Made by a program: the position numbers and the translations under genes. Of a stretch of DNA of 64,000 bases, positions 9,119-18,733 are shown one piece after another; positions within the stretch are counted from its first letter, which is position 1; each line of letters starts with the position of its first letter. The notes beneath the pieces are model-generated. The model saw only the letters and a list, made by a program, of their open reading frames with translations. It searched no databases and had not been told where the DNA came from. The DNA lies in assembly GCA_963815535.1 (NCBI GenBank), contig CAWFGS010000006.1:199881-263880 (forward strand), written 5' to 3'. Source of the DNA: CAWFGS01 sp963815535 (GTDB lineage: Bacteria; Pseudomonadota; Alphaproteobacteria; Sphingomonadales; Sphingomonadaceae).

Positions 9119-10462
9119 ATGACCGAACGTTTCACCCCCACCCGTCGCCGTTTCATGGGCGGCACCGGAACCGCCTTCGCCGCATTGGTGGCCAGCGGCT
9201 GTTCCACCACACACGGTTCCGCCCGGGCATCCGTCGGCGCGTCTGCCGGTGTCGGTTACGGTCCGCTCGTTTCCGATCCGGCAGGGCTTCTCGATCTGCC
9301 GGCCGGGTTTTCGTATCGCGTTCTGTCGCAACTGGGGGATGCGATGGCCGATGGCGGCACCGTGCCGGACCGGGCGGACGGAATGGGCTGCATCGATCTG
9401 GGCAATGGCAAGCTGGCGCTGATCCGCAATCACGAACTCGCGCCCGACCACGATCTGGGCGGTGAATACACGTCCGGGTTCGACACGATAGACGGCGCGG
9501 TGATGCCGGGCGGTACGACCACCATCATCCTCGACGCGGCGACCCTGGAAGTGGAGCGGGAACATCGCTCTCTTGCCGGGACGATCCGCAATTGCGCCGG
9601 TGGCGTTACGCCATGGGGCAGCTGGCTCAGCTGCGAGGAAAACACGACCAACGCGGGCGATCGCAACACGCAGGACCATGGCTGGGTGTTCGAAATACCC
9701 GCCGATGCGACCGGTATGGTCGATCCCGTACCATTGAAAGCGATGGGTCGTTTCAATCACGAAGCCGCCGCCGTCGATCCCGCAACCGGCGTGGTCTATC
9801 TGACCGAAGATCGCGGGGACTCGCTGCTCTACCGGTTCATCCCGAACATGCCCGGCAAGCTGGCGCAGGGCGGCAGGTTGCAGGCTCTGGTGCTGGCGGA
9901 CGGTATCACGGACACGCGCAATCACGGCAAGGACACGGCCCCATCCATTACGGCTGGCGATCTGCATCCGGTGCGCTGGATCGACATGGACGATGTCGAA
10001 TCGCCGAAAGACGATTTGCGGCTGCGCGGCGCGGCAAACGGCGCGGCGATCTTCGCACGGGGCGAAGGTATTCATATGGGCGATGGCGAGCTGTTCTTCT
10101 GTTGCACCAGCGGCGGCGCGGCGGGACTGGGCCAGATATTCCGCCTGGTGCCGGGCCGTGCGGGTCGGATGGACGCGCTGCAATTGTTTTTCGAAAGCAC
10201 GTCGCCCGACCAGTTCAATTACGGCGACAACCTTACCGTCGGGCCGAACGGTCATCTGATCGTGTGCGAAGATCAATACACCGATGTCGTGACCAACCAT
10301 CTGCGCGGACTGACACCGCTCGGCGAAGCCTACCCGCTGGCACTGCTGCGCGTTCAGACGGAGCCGGCGGGCGCATGTTTCAGCCCCGATGGCAAAACGC
10401 TGTTCGTCAATTCCTACAGCCCGACGAAGACGCTGGCGATCACCGGACCCTGGCAGGCGTAA
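9119..10462 (+). CDS. PhoX-family (DUF839) Tat-exported phosphatase-like protein
   Basis: A 447-aa protein starting at ATG 9119. An upstream TTG at 9077 is less likely. The N-terminus holds a twin-arginine motif (TRRRFMGG) and an Ala-rich segment ending at SGCS, so Tat export, possibly with lipidation, is expected. The body matches the PhoX/DUF839 group: NHELAPDH, CAGGVTPWGSWLSCEE, GRFNHEAAAVDP, VYLTEDRGDSLLYRF and CEDQYTD. In PhoX enzymes such acidic and Cys/His residues hold Ca2+/Fe3+ and act on phosphomonoesters. No recognisable Pho box is seen upstream, so phosphate control is unproven. The frame is intact. Confidence 0.85.
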   Translation: MTERFTPTRRRFMGGTGTAFAALVASGCSTTHGSARASVGASAGVGYGPLVSDPAGLLDLPAGFSYRVLSQLGDAMADGGTVPDRADGMGCIDLGNGKLALIRNHELAPDHDLGGEYTSGFDTIDGAVMPGGTTTIILDAATLEVEREHRSLAGTIRNCAGGVTPWGSWLSCEENTTNAGDRNTQDHGWVFEIPADATGMVDPVPLKAMGRFNHEAAAVDPATGVVYLTEDRGDSLLYRFIPNMPGKLAQGGRLQALVLADGITDTRNHGKDTAPSITAGDLHPVRWIDMDDVESPKDDLRLRGAANGAAIFARGEGIHMGDGELFFCCTSGGAAGLGQIFRLVPGRAGRMDALQLFFESTSPDQFNYGDNLTVGPNGHLIVCEDQYTDVVTNHLRGLTPLGEAYPLALLRVQTEPAGACFSPDGKTLFVNSYSPTKTLAITGPWQA

Positions 10463-10481
10463 CAGCGGCGGCTGCTGGATT

Positions 10482-11042
10482 ATGCCGTCGTTCTTCCTGG
10501 CGATGGTCGCGGTGCTCATCGCGTCCATCGGGGCGAAGGACCAGATGCTGATCGCCGATCTGGCCGGGCGCAATGGCAAACGTCCGGCATTGTTGGGGGT
10601 GGGGGCGGTATGCGCGATTATTGCCGCCGCTGCGATGGCATGGGCAGGGTATGCGGTGGCAGCTTTTCTGCCCGCATCGGGCAAAACGATGCTGGTCGCG
10701 ATCGCGCTGATCTTCGCCGCGCTGGAATTGTTGTGGCCGGTGAAAGCCAAGGCTCTGCGCGAGCCGACCTATTCGCTGGGCGCCACCGCCATCGTGCTGC
10801 TGGCCAAACAGATCGGCGATGCCGCCCGGTTCTGCATATTCGCCTTCGCTGCGGCCACCGCTTCCCCGACGCTTGCCGGGGCGGGCGGCGCATTGGGGGG
10901 AGTGCTGGCAATGGCGATCGGCTGGAGCGTGGCGGGCGGTTTTGCAAATATGCGCTGGATCGGCGCAACGCGGCGGAGTGTCGGTGCCGCCTTGCTGATC
11001 GTGGCCGTCGCAATCGGCCTGACCGCACGCGGGATCATCTGA
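10482..11042 (+). CDS. GDT1/UPF0016-like integral membrane protein
   Basis: A 186-aa protein with about six hydrophobic helices in two repeated halves. Each half has a motif like the ExGDK(S/T)Q signature of TMEM165/GDT1 cation transporters: ASIGAKDQM near residue 13 and AKQIGDAARF near residue 108. The canonical acidic residue of the first motif is replaced, so this is a divergent member; Ca2+/Mn2+ exchange is only a guess. The start is the ATG at 10482, 19 bp after the PhoX-like gene, so the two may be co-transcribed. Many sphingomonads carry a similar protein annotated as hypothetical (from memory). Confidence 0.65.
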   Translation: MPSFFLAMVAVLIASIGAKDQMLIADLAGRNGKRPALLGVGAVCAIIAAAAMAWAGYAVAAFLPASGKTMLVAIALIFAALELLWPVKAKALREPTYSLGATAIVLLAKQIGDAARFCIFAFAAATASPTLAGAGGALGGVLAMAIGWSVAGGFANMRWIGATRRSVGAALLIVAVAIGLTARGII

Positions 11043-11055
11043 ACGCACCTGTCGG

Positions 11056-12210
11056 TTAAAGCAGATCGAGCTGAGGGTCCCCGAATTTACGCCGCTTCAT
11101 CAATTCGGCAGCGGCATTTTCATCGCGATCCAATTTGGACAGGGTCAGCCCCATCAGCCGGATCGGCATGGGCAACGGCAAGACCTCCGCCAGCAGACTG
11201 TGTCCGATCGCCGCGAATTCGTTCTTGTCGGTTACCAATCGGCTGAGCGAACGGGCGCGAGTCATCAGCGTGAAATCGTTGTATTTCAGTTTCAGCGTTA
11301 CGGTCCGCCCCTTCGCTTTTGCACGGACGATCCGTTCCCACACGATATCGACGATGCGGTCCATCGTTTCGTGCAAATCCGATGCGTTGGAGATGTCTTC
11401 GTGGAAGGTGCGTTCCCCGCCAACCGATTTGCGGATGCGGTTCGATCGCACGGGGCGCAGATCGATACCCCGCGCCGCCCGATAGAGGTAGTCTGCGAAA
11501 CTGCCGAAGTTCCGCCGCAGGAATGCGATGTCCTTCGCCGCCAGATCGGCGCCGGTTTCGATGCCCAGTCGCGCCATCTTTTCCGCCCCCTTCGGCCCGA
11601 CGCCATGAAACCGCCGAACGGGCAGGGACTGGACGAACGCCGCGCCCTGGCCCGGACGGATGACGCAAAGACCGTCGGGTTTGTTCTGGTCGCTCGCCAG
11701 TTTCGCCAGGAACTTGTTGTAACTGACCCCCGCGCTTGCCGTCAGCCGAGTGCGTTCCACTATCTTCGCACGAATATCCTGCGCGATGCGGGTGGCGGAA
11801 CCCAGCCCCTGCAGATCGGCGGTTACGTCCAGATAGGCTTCGTCCAGGCTCAACGGTTCGACCAGCGGCGTGTGTTCGCGAAAGATTGCGCGGATTTGCT
11901 GCGACACTTCGTGATAGACGTCGAAGCGGGATTTGCAGAAGATCAGGTCCGGGCATAGCCGCCGCGCTGTGACCGATGGCATGGCGGATTTTACGCCGAA
12001 CACGCGCGCTTCGTAACTGGCGGCGGCGACCACGCCGCGCCCGCTGCCACCGCCGACTGCGACCGGCTTGCCACGCAATTCCGGATCGTCGCGCTGTTCC
12101 ACGCTGGCGAAGAACGCGTCCATATCGATATGGATGATCTTGCGCTGGCCGGGTTCTTCTTCGGCTGGCGTGCCGTTATCGGCAGGGGATCGGTCGGTCG
12201 CGTCGCTCAT
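11056..12210 (-). CDS. dinB: DNA polymerase IV (Y-family, translesion)
   Basis: A 384-aa Y-family polymerase for error-prone bypass. The palm carboxylates are present: Asp29/Asp31 in IDMDAFFASVEQ and Asp123/Glu124 in SLDEAYLD. The RAARGIDLRPV and KSVGGERTF little-finger region also fits. The start is the ATG at 12208-12210; a longer open frame to 12285 overlaps the divergent transporter and adds Cys-rich, unlikely residues. I looked for an alphaproteobacterial LexA box (GAAC-N7-GAAC type) in the short divergent gap and did not find a convincing one. The C-terminus lacks an obvious beta-clamp motif that I could verify. The frame is intact. Confidence 0.93.
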   Translation of the reverse strand: MSDATDRSPADNGTPAEEEPGQRKIIHIDMDAFFASVEQRDDPELRGKPVAVGGGSGRGVVAAASYEARVFGVKSAMPSVTARRLCPDLIFCKSRFDVYHEVSQQIRAIFREHTPLVEPLSLDEAYLDVTADLQGLGSATRIAQDIRAKIVERTRLTASAGVSYNKFLAKLASDQNKPDGLCVIRPGQGAAFVQSLPVRRFHGVGPKGAEKMARLGIETGADLAAKDIAFLRRNFGSFADYLYRAARGIDLRPVRSNRIRKSVGGERTFHEDISNASDLHETMDRIVDIVWERIVRAKAKGRTVTLKLKYNDFTLMTRARSLSRLVTDKNEFAAIGHSLLAEVLPLPMPIRLMGLTLSKLDRDENAAAELMKRRKFGDPQLDLL

Positions 12211-12269
12211 GCCCGTCCAACATACGCACTGCGCTTGCAAAGTGCACCCGTGCGGGCCACCTGCGTTTT

Positions 12270-13538
12270 GTGCACATGCGAACAAACCTCAGCGGAGACG
12301 TCGATACGCGCCCGCGTGCCGCTGCGGCCACGCGCAAGCCCATCGGCGAGCGAGAGCTGATCTGGATGATGGCGATGCTGATGGCGTTGAACGCGTTCGG
12401 TATTGATGCGGTGTTGCCCGCGCTCGACGTGCTGGCCGTCGATCTGGGCGTTACTGGCAACGACCGGCAGTTCGTGATCGGTGCTTTCCTACTGGCAGCG
12501 GGTTTCGGAGCGCTGGTTCCGGGCAGTTTCGCGGATCGGTTCGGGCGTCGGCCGGTGCTGTTTACAGGGCTGGCGATCTATTTCGTTCTCTCACTCGCCT
12601 GCGCGTTCACGACCGGATTCACCCAGCTGATCGTTCTGCGCGCCATGCAGGGGTTCGGCGCGGCTGCGATCATCGCCCTGCCGCCTGCCATCATCCGCGA
12701 CCGGGTGGGCGGGGACAAGATGGCCCGTATGATGAGTCTGATCTTCGTGATATTCCTGTTGGTCCCGGCAGTCGCCCCCACGATCGGGCAGGGGATATTG
12801 TCGATCGCGGGCGATTGGCGCTGGATATTCGTGGCGATGGCGGCGGCATCGGTGGTGATGTTCGCCTGGGTCTATCGCCGGTTGCCGGAAACCCTGCACG
12901 AGGCGGACCGGCAGGAGATTCGACCCGGCCCGATCGCGCGCAACATGACATCCGCGCTGACCATGCGCGGCACGATCGGGTACACGTTGGGCAGCGCGCT
13001 GGTGTTCGGCGGCCTGTTCGGCTTCATCAATTCCAGCCAGCAACTGATCGGCGAGGCATTCGGCGCAGGCGACAATTTCTCCTACATCTTCGGGGTGTGC
13101 GCCGGGTGCATGGCGGTGGCGAGCTGGACCAATTCGCGGATCGTCGAACGGTTCGGGGCACGGCGGGTCAGCCATACCGCGCTGCTGGCGTTCATCGGCG
13201 TATCGGGTCTGCAATTGTTCTTCGCCATGCAACCCGAAGAAAGCCTGTACACGTTCGTCCCGTTGATGGCGGCGAACATGGCGCTGATCGGGTTCATCGG
13301 CGCGAATTTCGGGTCGATCGCGATGGAACCGTTCCGCAATATCGCAGGCGCGGCTTCTTCGGCGCAAAGCTTCGTGCGGTTGGTCACCGGCGCGACGCTG
13401 GGCAGCGTGATCGGTTTCGCCTATGACGGGACGGCGCGGCCATTGGCCGCGGCGCTGTTGATTACGGCGACGATCTGCCTGCTGCTGGTCCTGTTCAGCG
13501 AGCGGGGACGGCTGTTTCCGGCCAAGGTTGCGGACTAG
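12270..13538 (+). CDS. MFS multidrug efflux transporter (Bcr/CflA type)
   Basis: A 12-helix major facilitator of about 420 aa. It has the drug/H+ antiporter loop GSFADRFGRRPVL between helices 2 and 3, a helix-4 RAMQGFGAAA and a helix-5 VPAVAPTIGQ motif C, all typical of Bcr/CflA efflux pumps. The start may be GTG 12270 or ATG 12276. It is divergent from dinB, with about 60 bp between starts, so the two share a promoter region. Its stop codon directly abuts the stop of the convergent carboxylase gene (13536-13541), leaving no room for a separate terminator. The frame is intact. Confidence 0.88.
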   Translation: MHMRTNLSGDVDTRPRAAAATRKPIGERELIWMMAMLMALNAFGIDAVLPALDVLAVDLGVTGNDRQFVIGAFLLAAGFGALVPGSFADRFGRRPVLFTGLAIYFVLSLACAFTTGFTQLIVLRAMQGFGAAAIIALPPAIIRDRVGGDKMARMMSLIFVIFLLVPAVAPTIGQGILSIAGDWRWIFVAMAAASVVMFAWVYRRLPETLHEADRQEIRPGPIARNMTSALTMRGTIGYTLGSALVFGGLFGFINSSQQLIGEAFGAGDNFSYIFGVCAGCMAVASWTNSRIVERFGARRVSHTALLAFIGVSGLQLFFAMQPEESLYTFVPLMAANMALIGFIGANFGSIAMEPFRNIAGAASSAQSFVRLVTGATLGSVIGFAYDGTARPLAAALLITATICLLLVLFSERGRLFPAKVAD

Positions 13539-15489
13539 CTATTCGCCGACCGGTTCCACAACCGCCAGCACCGCTTCCACCTGAACCTGCTCACCTTCGC
13601 TGGCGTTCAGCTCGGTCACGGTTCCGTCGAACGGGGCAGTCAGCGCGTGTTCCATCTTCATCGCCTCGAGCACCATCAGCCGCTGCCCGGCGGTCACGCT
13701 GTCTCCCTCAGCCACGTCGACCGCAATGACCTTCCCCGGCATGGGCGATAGAATTGCGCCATCGGCGATGGAGGCATTTGCAGTCGCGGGCGGTCGCAGA
13801 CTGACACGATGGCCCACGCCATCTGCGGTTACGATTATGTCCCGATCGAGCCAATCGAAGCGGGCGTTGGTTTGAACTGCCCGGTCGTCAGGTTCGACGG
13901 TTTCCGCCTTCGCCATCGACGTAAACAGTGATCGCTGTTTGGGAGTCGCGGTTCAAACGAAAGGCGCCGATGGTCTGCGACCGAGGTGGGGGCGGGGTCG
14001 GTGGCCGTCCGATGAAAACAGGCGTCTGTGTCGCGGGCGGACCATTCATTACGCGCGCCGCGGCGATGGACAGATTGCCCGTGCCGATCGGGCTCTTCTC
14101 CAGCAACGCATCGCCCAGATCCGCAATCGTTCCGGTCGTCATGGTGGCGCTGCGAAACGCTTCGGTTTGAACCAGATTGTGCAGGAAACCGGCGTTCGTC
14201 TTGACCCCATGCACGCGCAGTTCGCTGCCCAATGCCGCTGTCATCGTGCCTATCGCGTCGAGCCGTGGTTCCGGGTGGTCCGAGGCGCAATGTACGATTA
14301 CCTTCGCAATCATCGGATCGTAAAAGGGGGAGATATCGGACCCTTCCTCGACCCCGGTATCCACGCGCAAGCCCATCGATCCATGCCCATCATCGATCCG
14401 AAATATGTCCAGCCTGCCGGTACTGGGCAGGAAACCTGCTGCCGGGTCTTCGGCATAGAGGCGCACCTCTATGGCGTGTCCGAGAATTGCCAGCTCATCC
14501 TGTTTCTTCGGCAAAGGCTCGCCGCTCGCCACACGGAGTTGCCATTCGACCAGATCGACGCCGGTGATTTCCTCGGTCACCGGATGTTCGACCTGCAAAC
14601 GCGTGTTCATTTCCATGAAGAAAATGCGGTCGGCGCGCAGACCTTCGCTGGCATCCGCGATGAACTCGATCGTGCCTGCGCCCTCGTAATCGACCGCCTG
14701 GGCCGCGCGCACGGCGGCAGCGCAGATGGCCTCGCGCGTCGCTTCGTCCATGCCGGGGGCAGGGGCTTCCTCGATCACTTTTTGGTGGCGGCGTTGCAGC
14801 GAACAGTCGCGTTCGAACAGATGGACGACATTGCCGTGACTGTCGCCGAACACCTGAACCTCGATATGGCGCGGGCTGGTAATCCATTTTTCCAGCAGCA
14901 CTTCGTCGTTGGAAAAACTCGCTTTCGCTTCCCGGCGACACGATTGCAGATCGGCGGCAAAGTCTTCGGGCCGTTCGACTTTCCGCATTCCCTTGCCGCC
15001 GCCGCCCGCCACCGCTTTGATCAATACGGGATAGCCGATCGTGGCAGCCTCGCTTTGCAAGCGTTCTACCGACTGGTCCGCGCCCAGATAACCCGGAGTC
15101 ACCGGCACGCCTGCATCGATCATCAGCTGCTTGGCCGCATCCTTCAGGCCCATCGCGCGAATGCTGTCCGGCTTGGGACCGACCCAGATCAGCCCCGCAT
15201 CGATAACGCTTTGCGCGAAATCGGCATTTTCGGACAGGAAGCCATAACCCGGATGGATCGCGTCTGCACCCGTCTGCTTCGCTGCGGCGATGATCTTTTC
15301 GCCGACGAGGTAGCTTGTCGCGGCCGGCGAAGCGCCAATATGCACCGCCTCGTTCGCGGATCGCACATGCAGCGCCTTCGCATCGGCATCGGAATAGACG
15401 GCGATGGTGCGGATGCCCATCGCGCGGGCGGTGCGGATGATGCGGCAGGCGATCTCGCCGCGATTGGCGATCAGAAGGGATTGGATCAT
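13539..15489 (-). CDS. Acyl-CoA carboxylase alpha subunit (biotin carboxylase + BCCP), frameshifted
   Basis: A two-domain biotin enzyme of about 649 aa. The N-terminal biotin carboxylase part shows IANRGEIACRI, the ATP-grasp loop AGGGGKGMRKVE, RDCSLQRRHQKVIEEAPAP and EMNTRLQVEHPVTE. The C-terminus has the biotinyl domain with EAMKMEH, whose Lys is biotinylated. Length and architecture fit methylcrotonoyl-, geranyl- or propionyl-CoA carboxylase alpha; which one cannot be told without the beta subunit, absent here. One extra G near 13908 splits the frame, and removing it links VDGE to AETVEPDD. The start at 15487-15489 (MIQSLLIANRG) is chosen. It follows crtB by 43 bp on the same strand. Confidence 0.87.
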
Positions 15490-15532
15490 GGGTTCGTGGG
15501 GTAGCTTGCAAGACCCCATTTGCAAAGCGCGC

Positions 15533-16596
15533 TCAGTACCCCTTCATCGGACGAAGATCGGCACGCGTCCATTTCGGCATCGGATCGGGCACGCGCGGAC
15601 GGTTCCACACCGCCTCCGCGAACGCTGCGGAGACATGGCGTAGCTTAGCCCATTTGCCGACCGTGACGCGGTTGTTCCACGCCAGTTGCCCGCGATCGAG
15701 CACCTTATGGCCGATCGCGGTGTAGATGCGCGCGGCGGACAGCACCGCCCAGCGCTGCCGAAAACCGAGCTGCGCCGCGCCCAACCGGGCGGCATCCGCA
15801 TGGCTGTCCATCATCGCGATCATGCGCGGCATCATGCTGGCCAGAATGAAACGATTGGCGGGTTTGGTATGCTGACCGGGCGCAAGGTCGCGTTCCGCCA
15901 GCCATTCCGCAGGCAGATAGCATCGTCCCGCCGCATCGTCGTCCACCACGTCGCGCGCGATATTGGCGAGTTGAAACGCCAGACCCAGATCGCACGCCCG
16001 GTCGAACGTCTCGCTGTTGGACGCTGGCACGCCCATCACATGCGCCATCATCACGCCGACTGCGCCCGCAACGTGGTAGCAATAGCGCATCATGTCCTTT
16101 TCGGACCGGGGCCGCCATTCCTCCGCATCCAGCTTGAACCCCTGGATGACGTCCGCCGCCATGTCCTTCGTGATGGCGCTTTCGACCGATAGCTGGCCCA
16201 GCGCGTCGAAAGCGGGGTCGGCGGTGGGCATGCCGTCGAACGCGCGGTCGGTCAGCACCTTGATCGCCTTGAACCCGTTTTTGCCCGACTGGCGTATCGG
16301 CATTGCATCGCGCTGCCGTGATCCTGATCGTCGGCGATATCGTCGCACCGGCGACACCAGAAATAGAGCAGCCACGCCTTTTCGCGCGTGTTCCGATCGA
16401 ACAGCTTGGAGGCGGAAGCGAAGCTTTTCGATCCCTTGACGATGGACACCCGCGCCTTCTCCACCAGAGCCGCCCGATCGCGCCCGCCGCCGGGCCGCCG
16501 CTGGGTTTCGCGCATGACCATCGACGGCGCGAGCAGGCGTTCGCGTTTGGCCCGCGCGGCGGGAGTCATCGGAACTTGATCGCCGCCTTCGTTCAC
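15533..16596 (-). CDS. crtB: Phytoene synthase, frameshifted
   Basis: Condenses two geranylgeranyl-PP to phytoene, the first committed carotenoid step. Both Asp-rich prenyl-PP binding motifs are visible: RRCDDIADDQD in the N-terminal part and ANIARDVVDDDAAGRCYLP in the C-terminal part. The two parts lie in different frames, meeting near 16300. Adding one base between SAMQ and MPIRQ restores about 354 aa. The start ATG overlaps the stop of the LOG gene by 4 bp (ATGA), so translation is probably coupled. It is the last gene of the crtY-crtI-LOG-crtB operon. The frameshift looks like a sequencing deletion. Confidence 0.9.
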
Positions 16597-17175
16597 AGAT
16601 CGTCGGCTTTCATGCGGAATATCGGGGTGTGCGGGACATAGGCCGCCATCCTGTCGAGCAGCGAGGTTAAATTATCCTCTGCAATCAGGATTTTTCGATG
16701 CGCCGCGCGCACGAAGCCGACCTCGGCCATAGTGTCGTTGAACGCAATCAGATGGTCGTAGAACCCGAAAGCGTTGAGCAGGCCGACGGGTTTGGTGTGA
16801 TAGCCAAGCTGCGCCCAGCTCATCGCTTCCCACAATTCGTCCATGGTCCCGACGCCGCCGGGCAAAGTGATGAATCCGTCGCGATAAGTCCGTGAACATC
16901 TGTTTACGTTCGTGCATGCCGGACACGGTGTGCAATTCGCTGCAATCGTGGTTGGCGACCTCGCTGTTCGCCAGCGCTTGCGGAATGACGCCGACGACCT
17001 CGCCGCCCGCACCCAGCGCGCCTGACGCAAGCGCGCCCATCAACCCCAGCCGCCCACCGCCATAAACGACGCCGATGCCACGCGCGGCAAGGCCTGCGCC
17101 GACATCGCGCGCCAGGCCCATATAACGCGGATCGGCGGGGGTGGCCGATCCGCAGTAAACGGCAATGCGCTTCAT
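16593..17175 (-). CDS. LOG-family nucleoside 5'-monophosphate phosphoribohydrolase, frameshifted
   Basis: A Rossmann-like protein of about 193 aa. It starts MKRIAVYCGSAT and carries YGGGRLGLMG, the catalytic signature LPGGVGTMDELWE and the HTKPVGLLNAFGFYD block of the TIGR00730/LOG family. Members release free base from nucleoside monophosphates (cytokinin riboside or AMP). One extra base near 16883 breaks the frame between FTDLS and DGFITLPGG. The ATG overlaps the crtI stop and the TGA overlaps the crtB start, both as ATGA. It is thus embedded in the carotenoid operon. Its role there is unknown; it may be housekeeping or link to nucleotide salvage. Confidence 0.87.
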
Positions 17176-18733
17176 CGCGCGGTTTGCGCCAGATCTTCCA
17201 ACATCAGCCCCGCCGTTGCTTTCGCGCTGCCGACCACGCCGGGGATGCCCGCGCCGGGATGCGTGCCTGCGCCGGTCAGGTAGAAATTGCCGATCACGTC
17301 GTCGCGGTTGTGGCCGCGGAACCAGGCGCTTTGGGTCAGCACCGGTTCCAGGCTGAAGGCACTGCCCTGATGCGCGCTGAGGTCGTGCGCGAAATCCTTG
17401 GGCGCATAGCTGAACTTGGTCACGATCCGGTCGTGAATATCGGGGATCAGCCGCCGTCCGATCTCGTCCAATATGCGCTTTTCCAGGATCGGGCCGACTT
17501 CGTCCCAATCGACTGCCAGCTTGCCCATATGGGCGACCGGAACCAGCGCGTAGAACGTGCTTTTACCCGGCGGGGCCATGCCCGGATCGGTCACGGTGGG
17601 GTGGTGCAGATAGATGCTGAAATCTTCCGGCAGAATACCCTTGTCGTAGATATCGACCAGCAATTCCTTGTAGCGCGGACCGAACAGGATCATGTGATGC
17701 GGGATACCGGGCCAGGTTCCCTCCAGCCCGAAATGCACCACGAACAGGCCGGGGCTGAATTTCTTGCGGGCAAGCGTCTTGGCGTAGCTTTTGCCGCGCG
17801 GCGTTTCGGACAGCAGGTCGCGATAGGTGTGCATGATGTCGCCATTGCTGGCCACCGCGTCGAACCGTTCGCGAAAGCCGCTTTTGGTTTCGACTTCGGT
17901 CGCGCGATTGCCGACCGTGTGCACCTGCACCACCGGATCGCCGATCGCGCATCTGTGCCGCCGAGCCGTTCGAAATGGCGGATCATGCCCGCGATCAGGC
18001 GGTTCGTGCCACCACGCGTCCACCACACGCCGCCATCCTTCTCCAGCTTATGGATCAGGGTGTAGATCGCGCTGGTCTTGAACGGATCGCCGCCCACCAG
18101 CAGAGTGTGGAAACTTAGCGCCTGGCGTATCTTCTCGTTCTGAATATATTTCGACACGATGGAATAGACGCTGCGCCATGCCTGCTTCTTCGCCAGCGCA
18201 GGCGCGGCCTTCAACATCGATTTGAAATCGAGGAAGGGGACCGTGCCGAGCTTGACGTACCCTTCTTCGTACACTCCTGCCGAATAATCGAGGAACCGCT
18301 GATATCCGGCGACATCGTCCGGGTTCAGTTTGCGGATTTCCTCGTTCAGTTCGGCGACATCGTTGGAATAATCGAAATTATGACCGTCGGGCCAGTTGAG
18401 GCGATAGAAGGGGTGGACCTTCATCAGCTCGACATCTTCCTTCATATCGTGGCCGGAAATCGACCACAATTCTTCCAGACAGGGCGGATCGGTCACCACG
18501 GTCGGCCCGGCGTCGAAGGTGAAGCCGTCCTTCTCCCAGAAATAGCCGCGACCGCCGGGCTTGTCCCGCGCCTCGATCACGGTGGTCTGCACGCCGGCGC
18601 TTTGCAGTCGCATGGCCAATGCCAGGCCACCGAAACCCGCGCCGATCACGCAGGCCGATTTGCCCTCCAGCGCCTGGATACGGGCATTGCTGGCGTTCGG
18701 GCTGGCAGGCTTTATGGGGCTTTGAGCGTTCAT
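17172..18733 (-). CDS. crtI: Phytoene desaturase (lycopene-forming), frameshifted
   Basis: A CrtI-type FAD desaturase of about 519 aa. It has the N-terminal dinucleotide fold CVIGAGFGGLALAMRLQ, the family sequence KPGGRGYFWEKDGFTFDAGPT, and the C-terminal FAD signature NFYLTGAGTHPGAGIPGV. The two halves change frame at about 17950-17962. Two extra bases in that short stretch would account for it, restoring LGGTMRIGDPVVQVH. It converts phytoene to lycopene at the membrane. The start is the ATG at 18731-18733, which overlaps the crtY stop (ATGA); the TGA overlaps the LOG start. The motifs are complete, so the gene is probably functional. Confidence 0.92.

Noticed and set aside
9101..10750. 549-codon open frame antisense to the PhoX-like gene
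   Set aside because: Low-complexity Arg/His/Gln-rich translation with no motif; a shadow of the real gene.
12211..12275. LexA (SOS) operator between dinB and the efflux gene
   Set aside because: No GAAC/GTTC pair with the right 7-bp spacing is present.
13939..15504. 521-codon open frame antisense to the carboxylase alpha subunit
   Set aside because: Antisense of a clear biotin carboxylase; no family motif.
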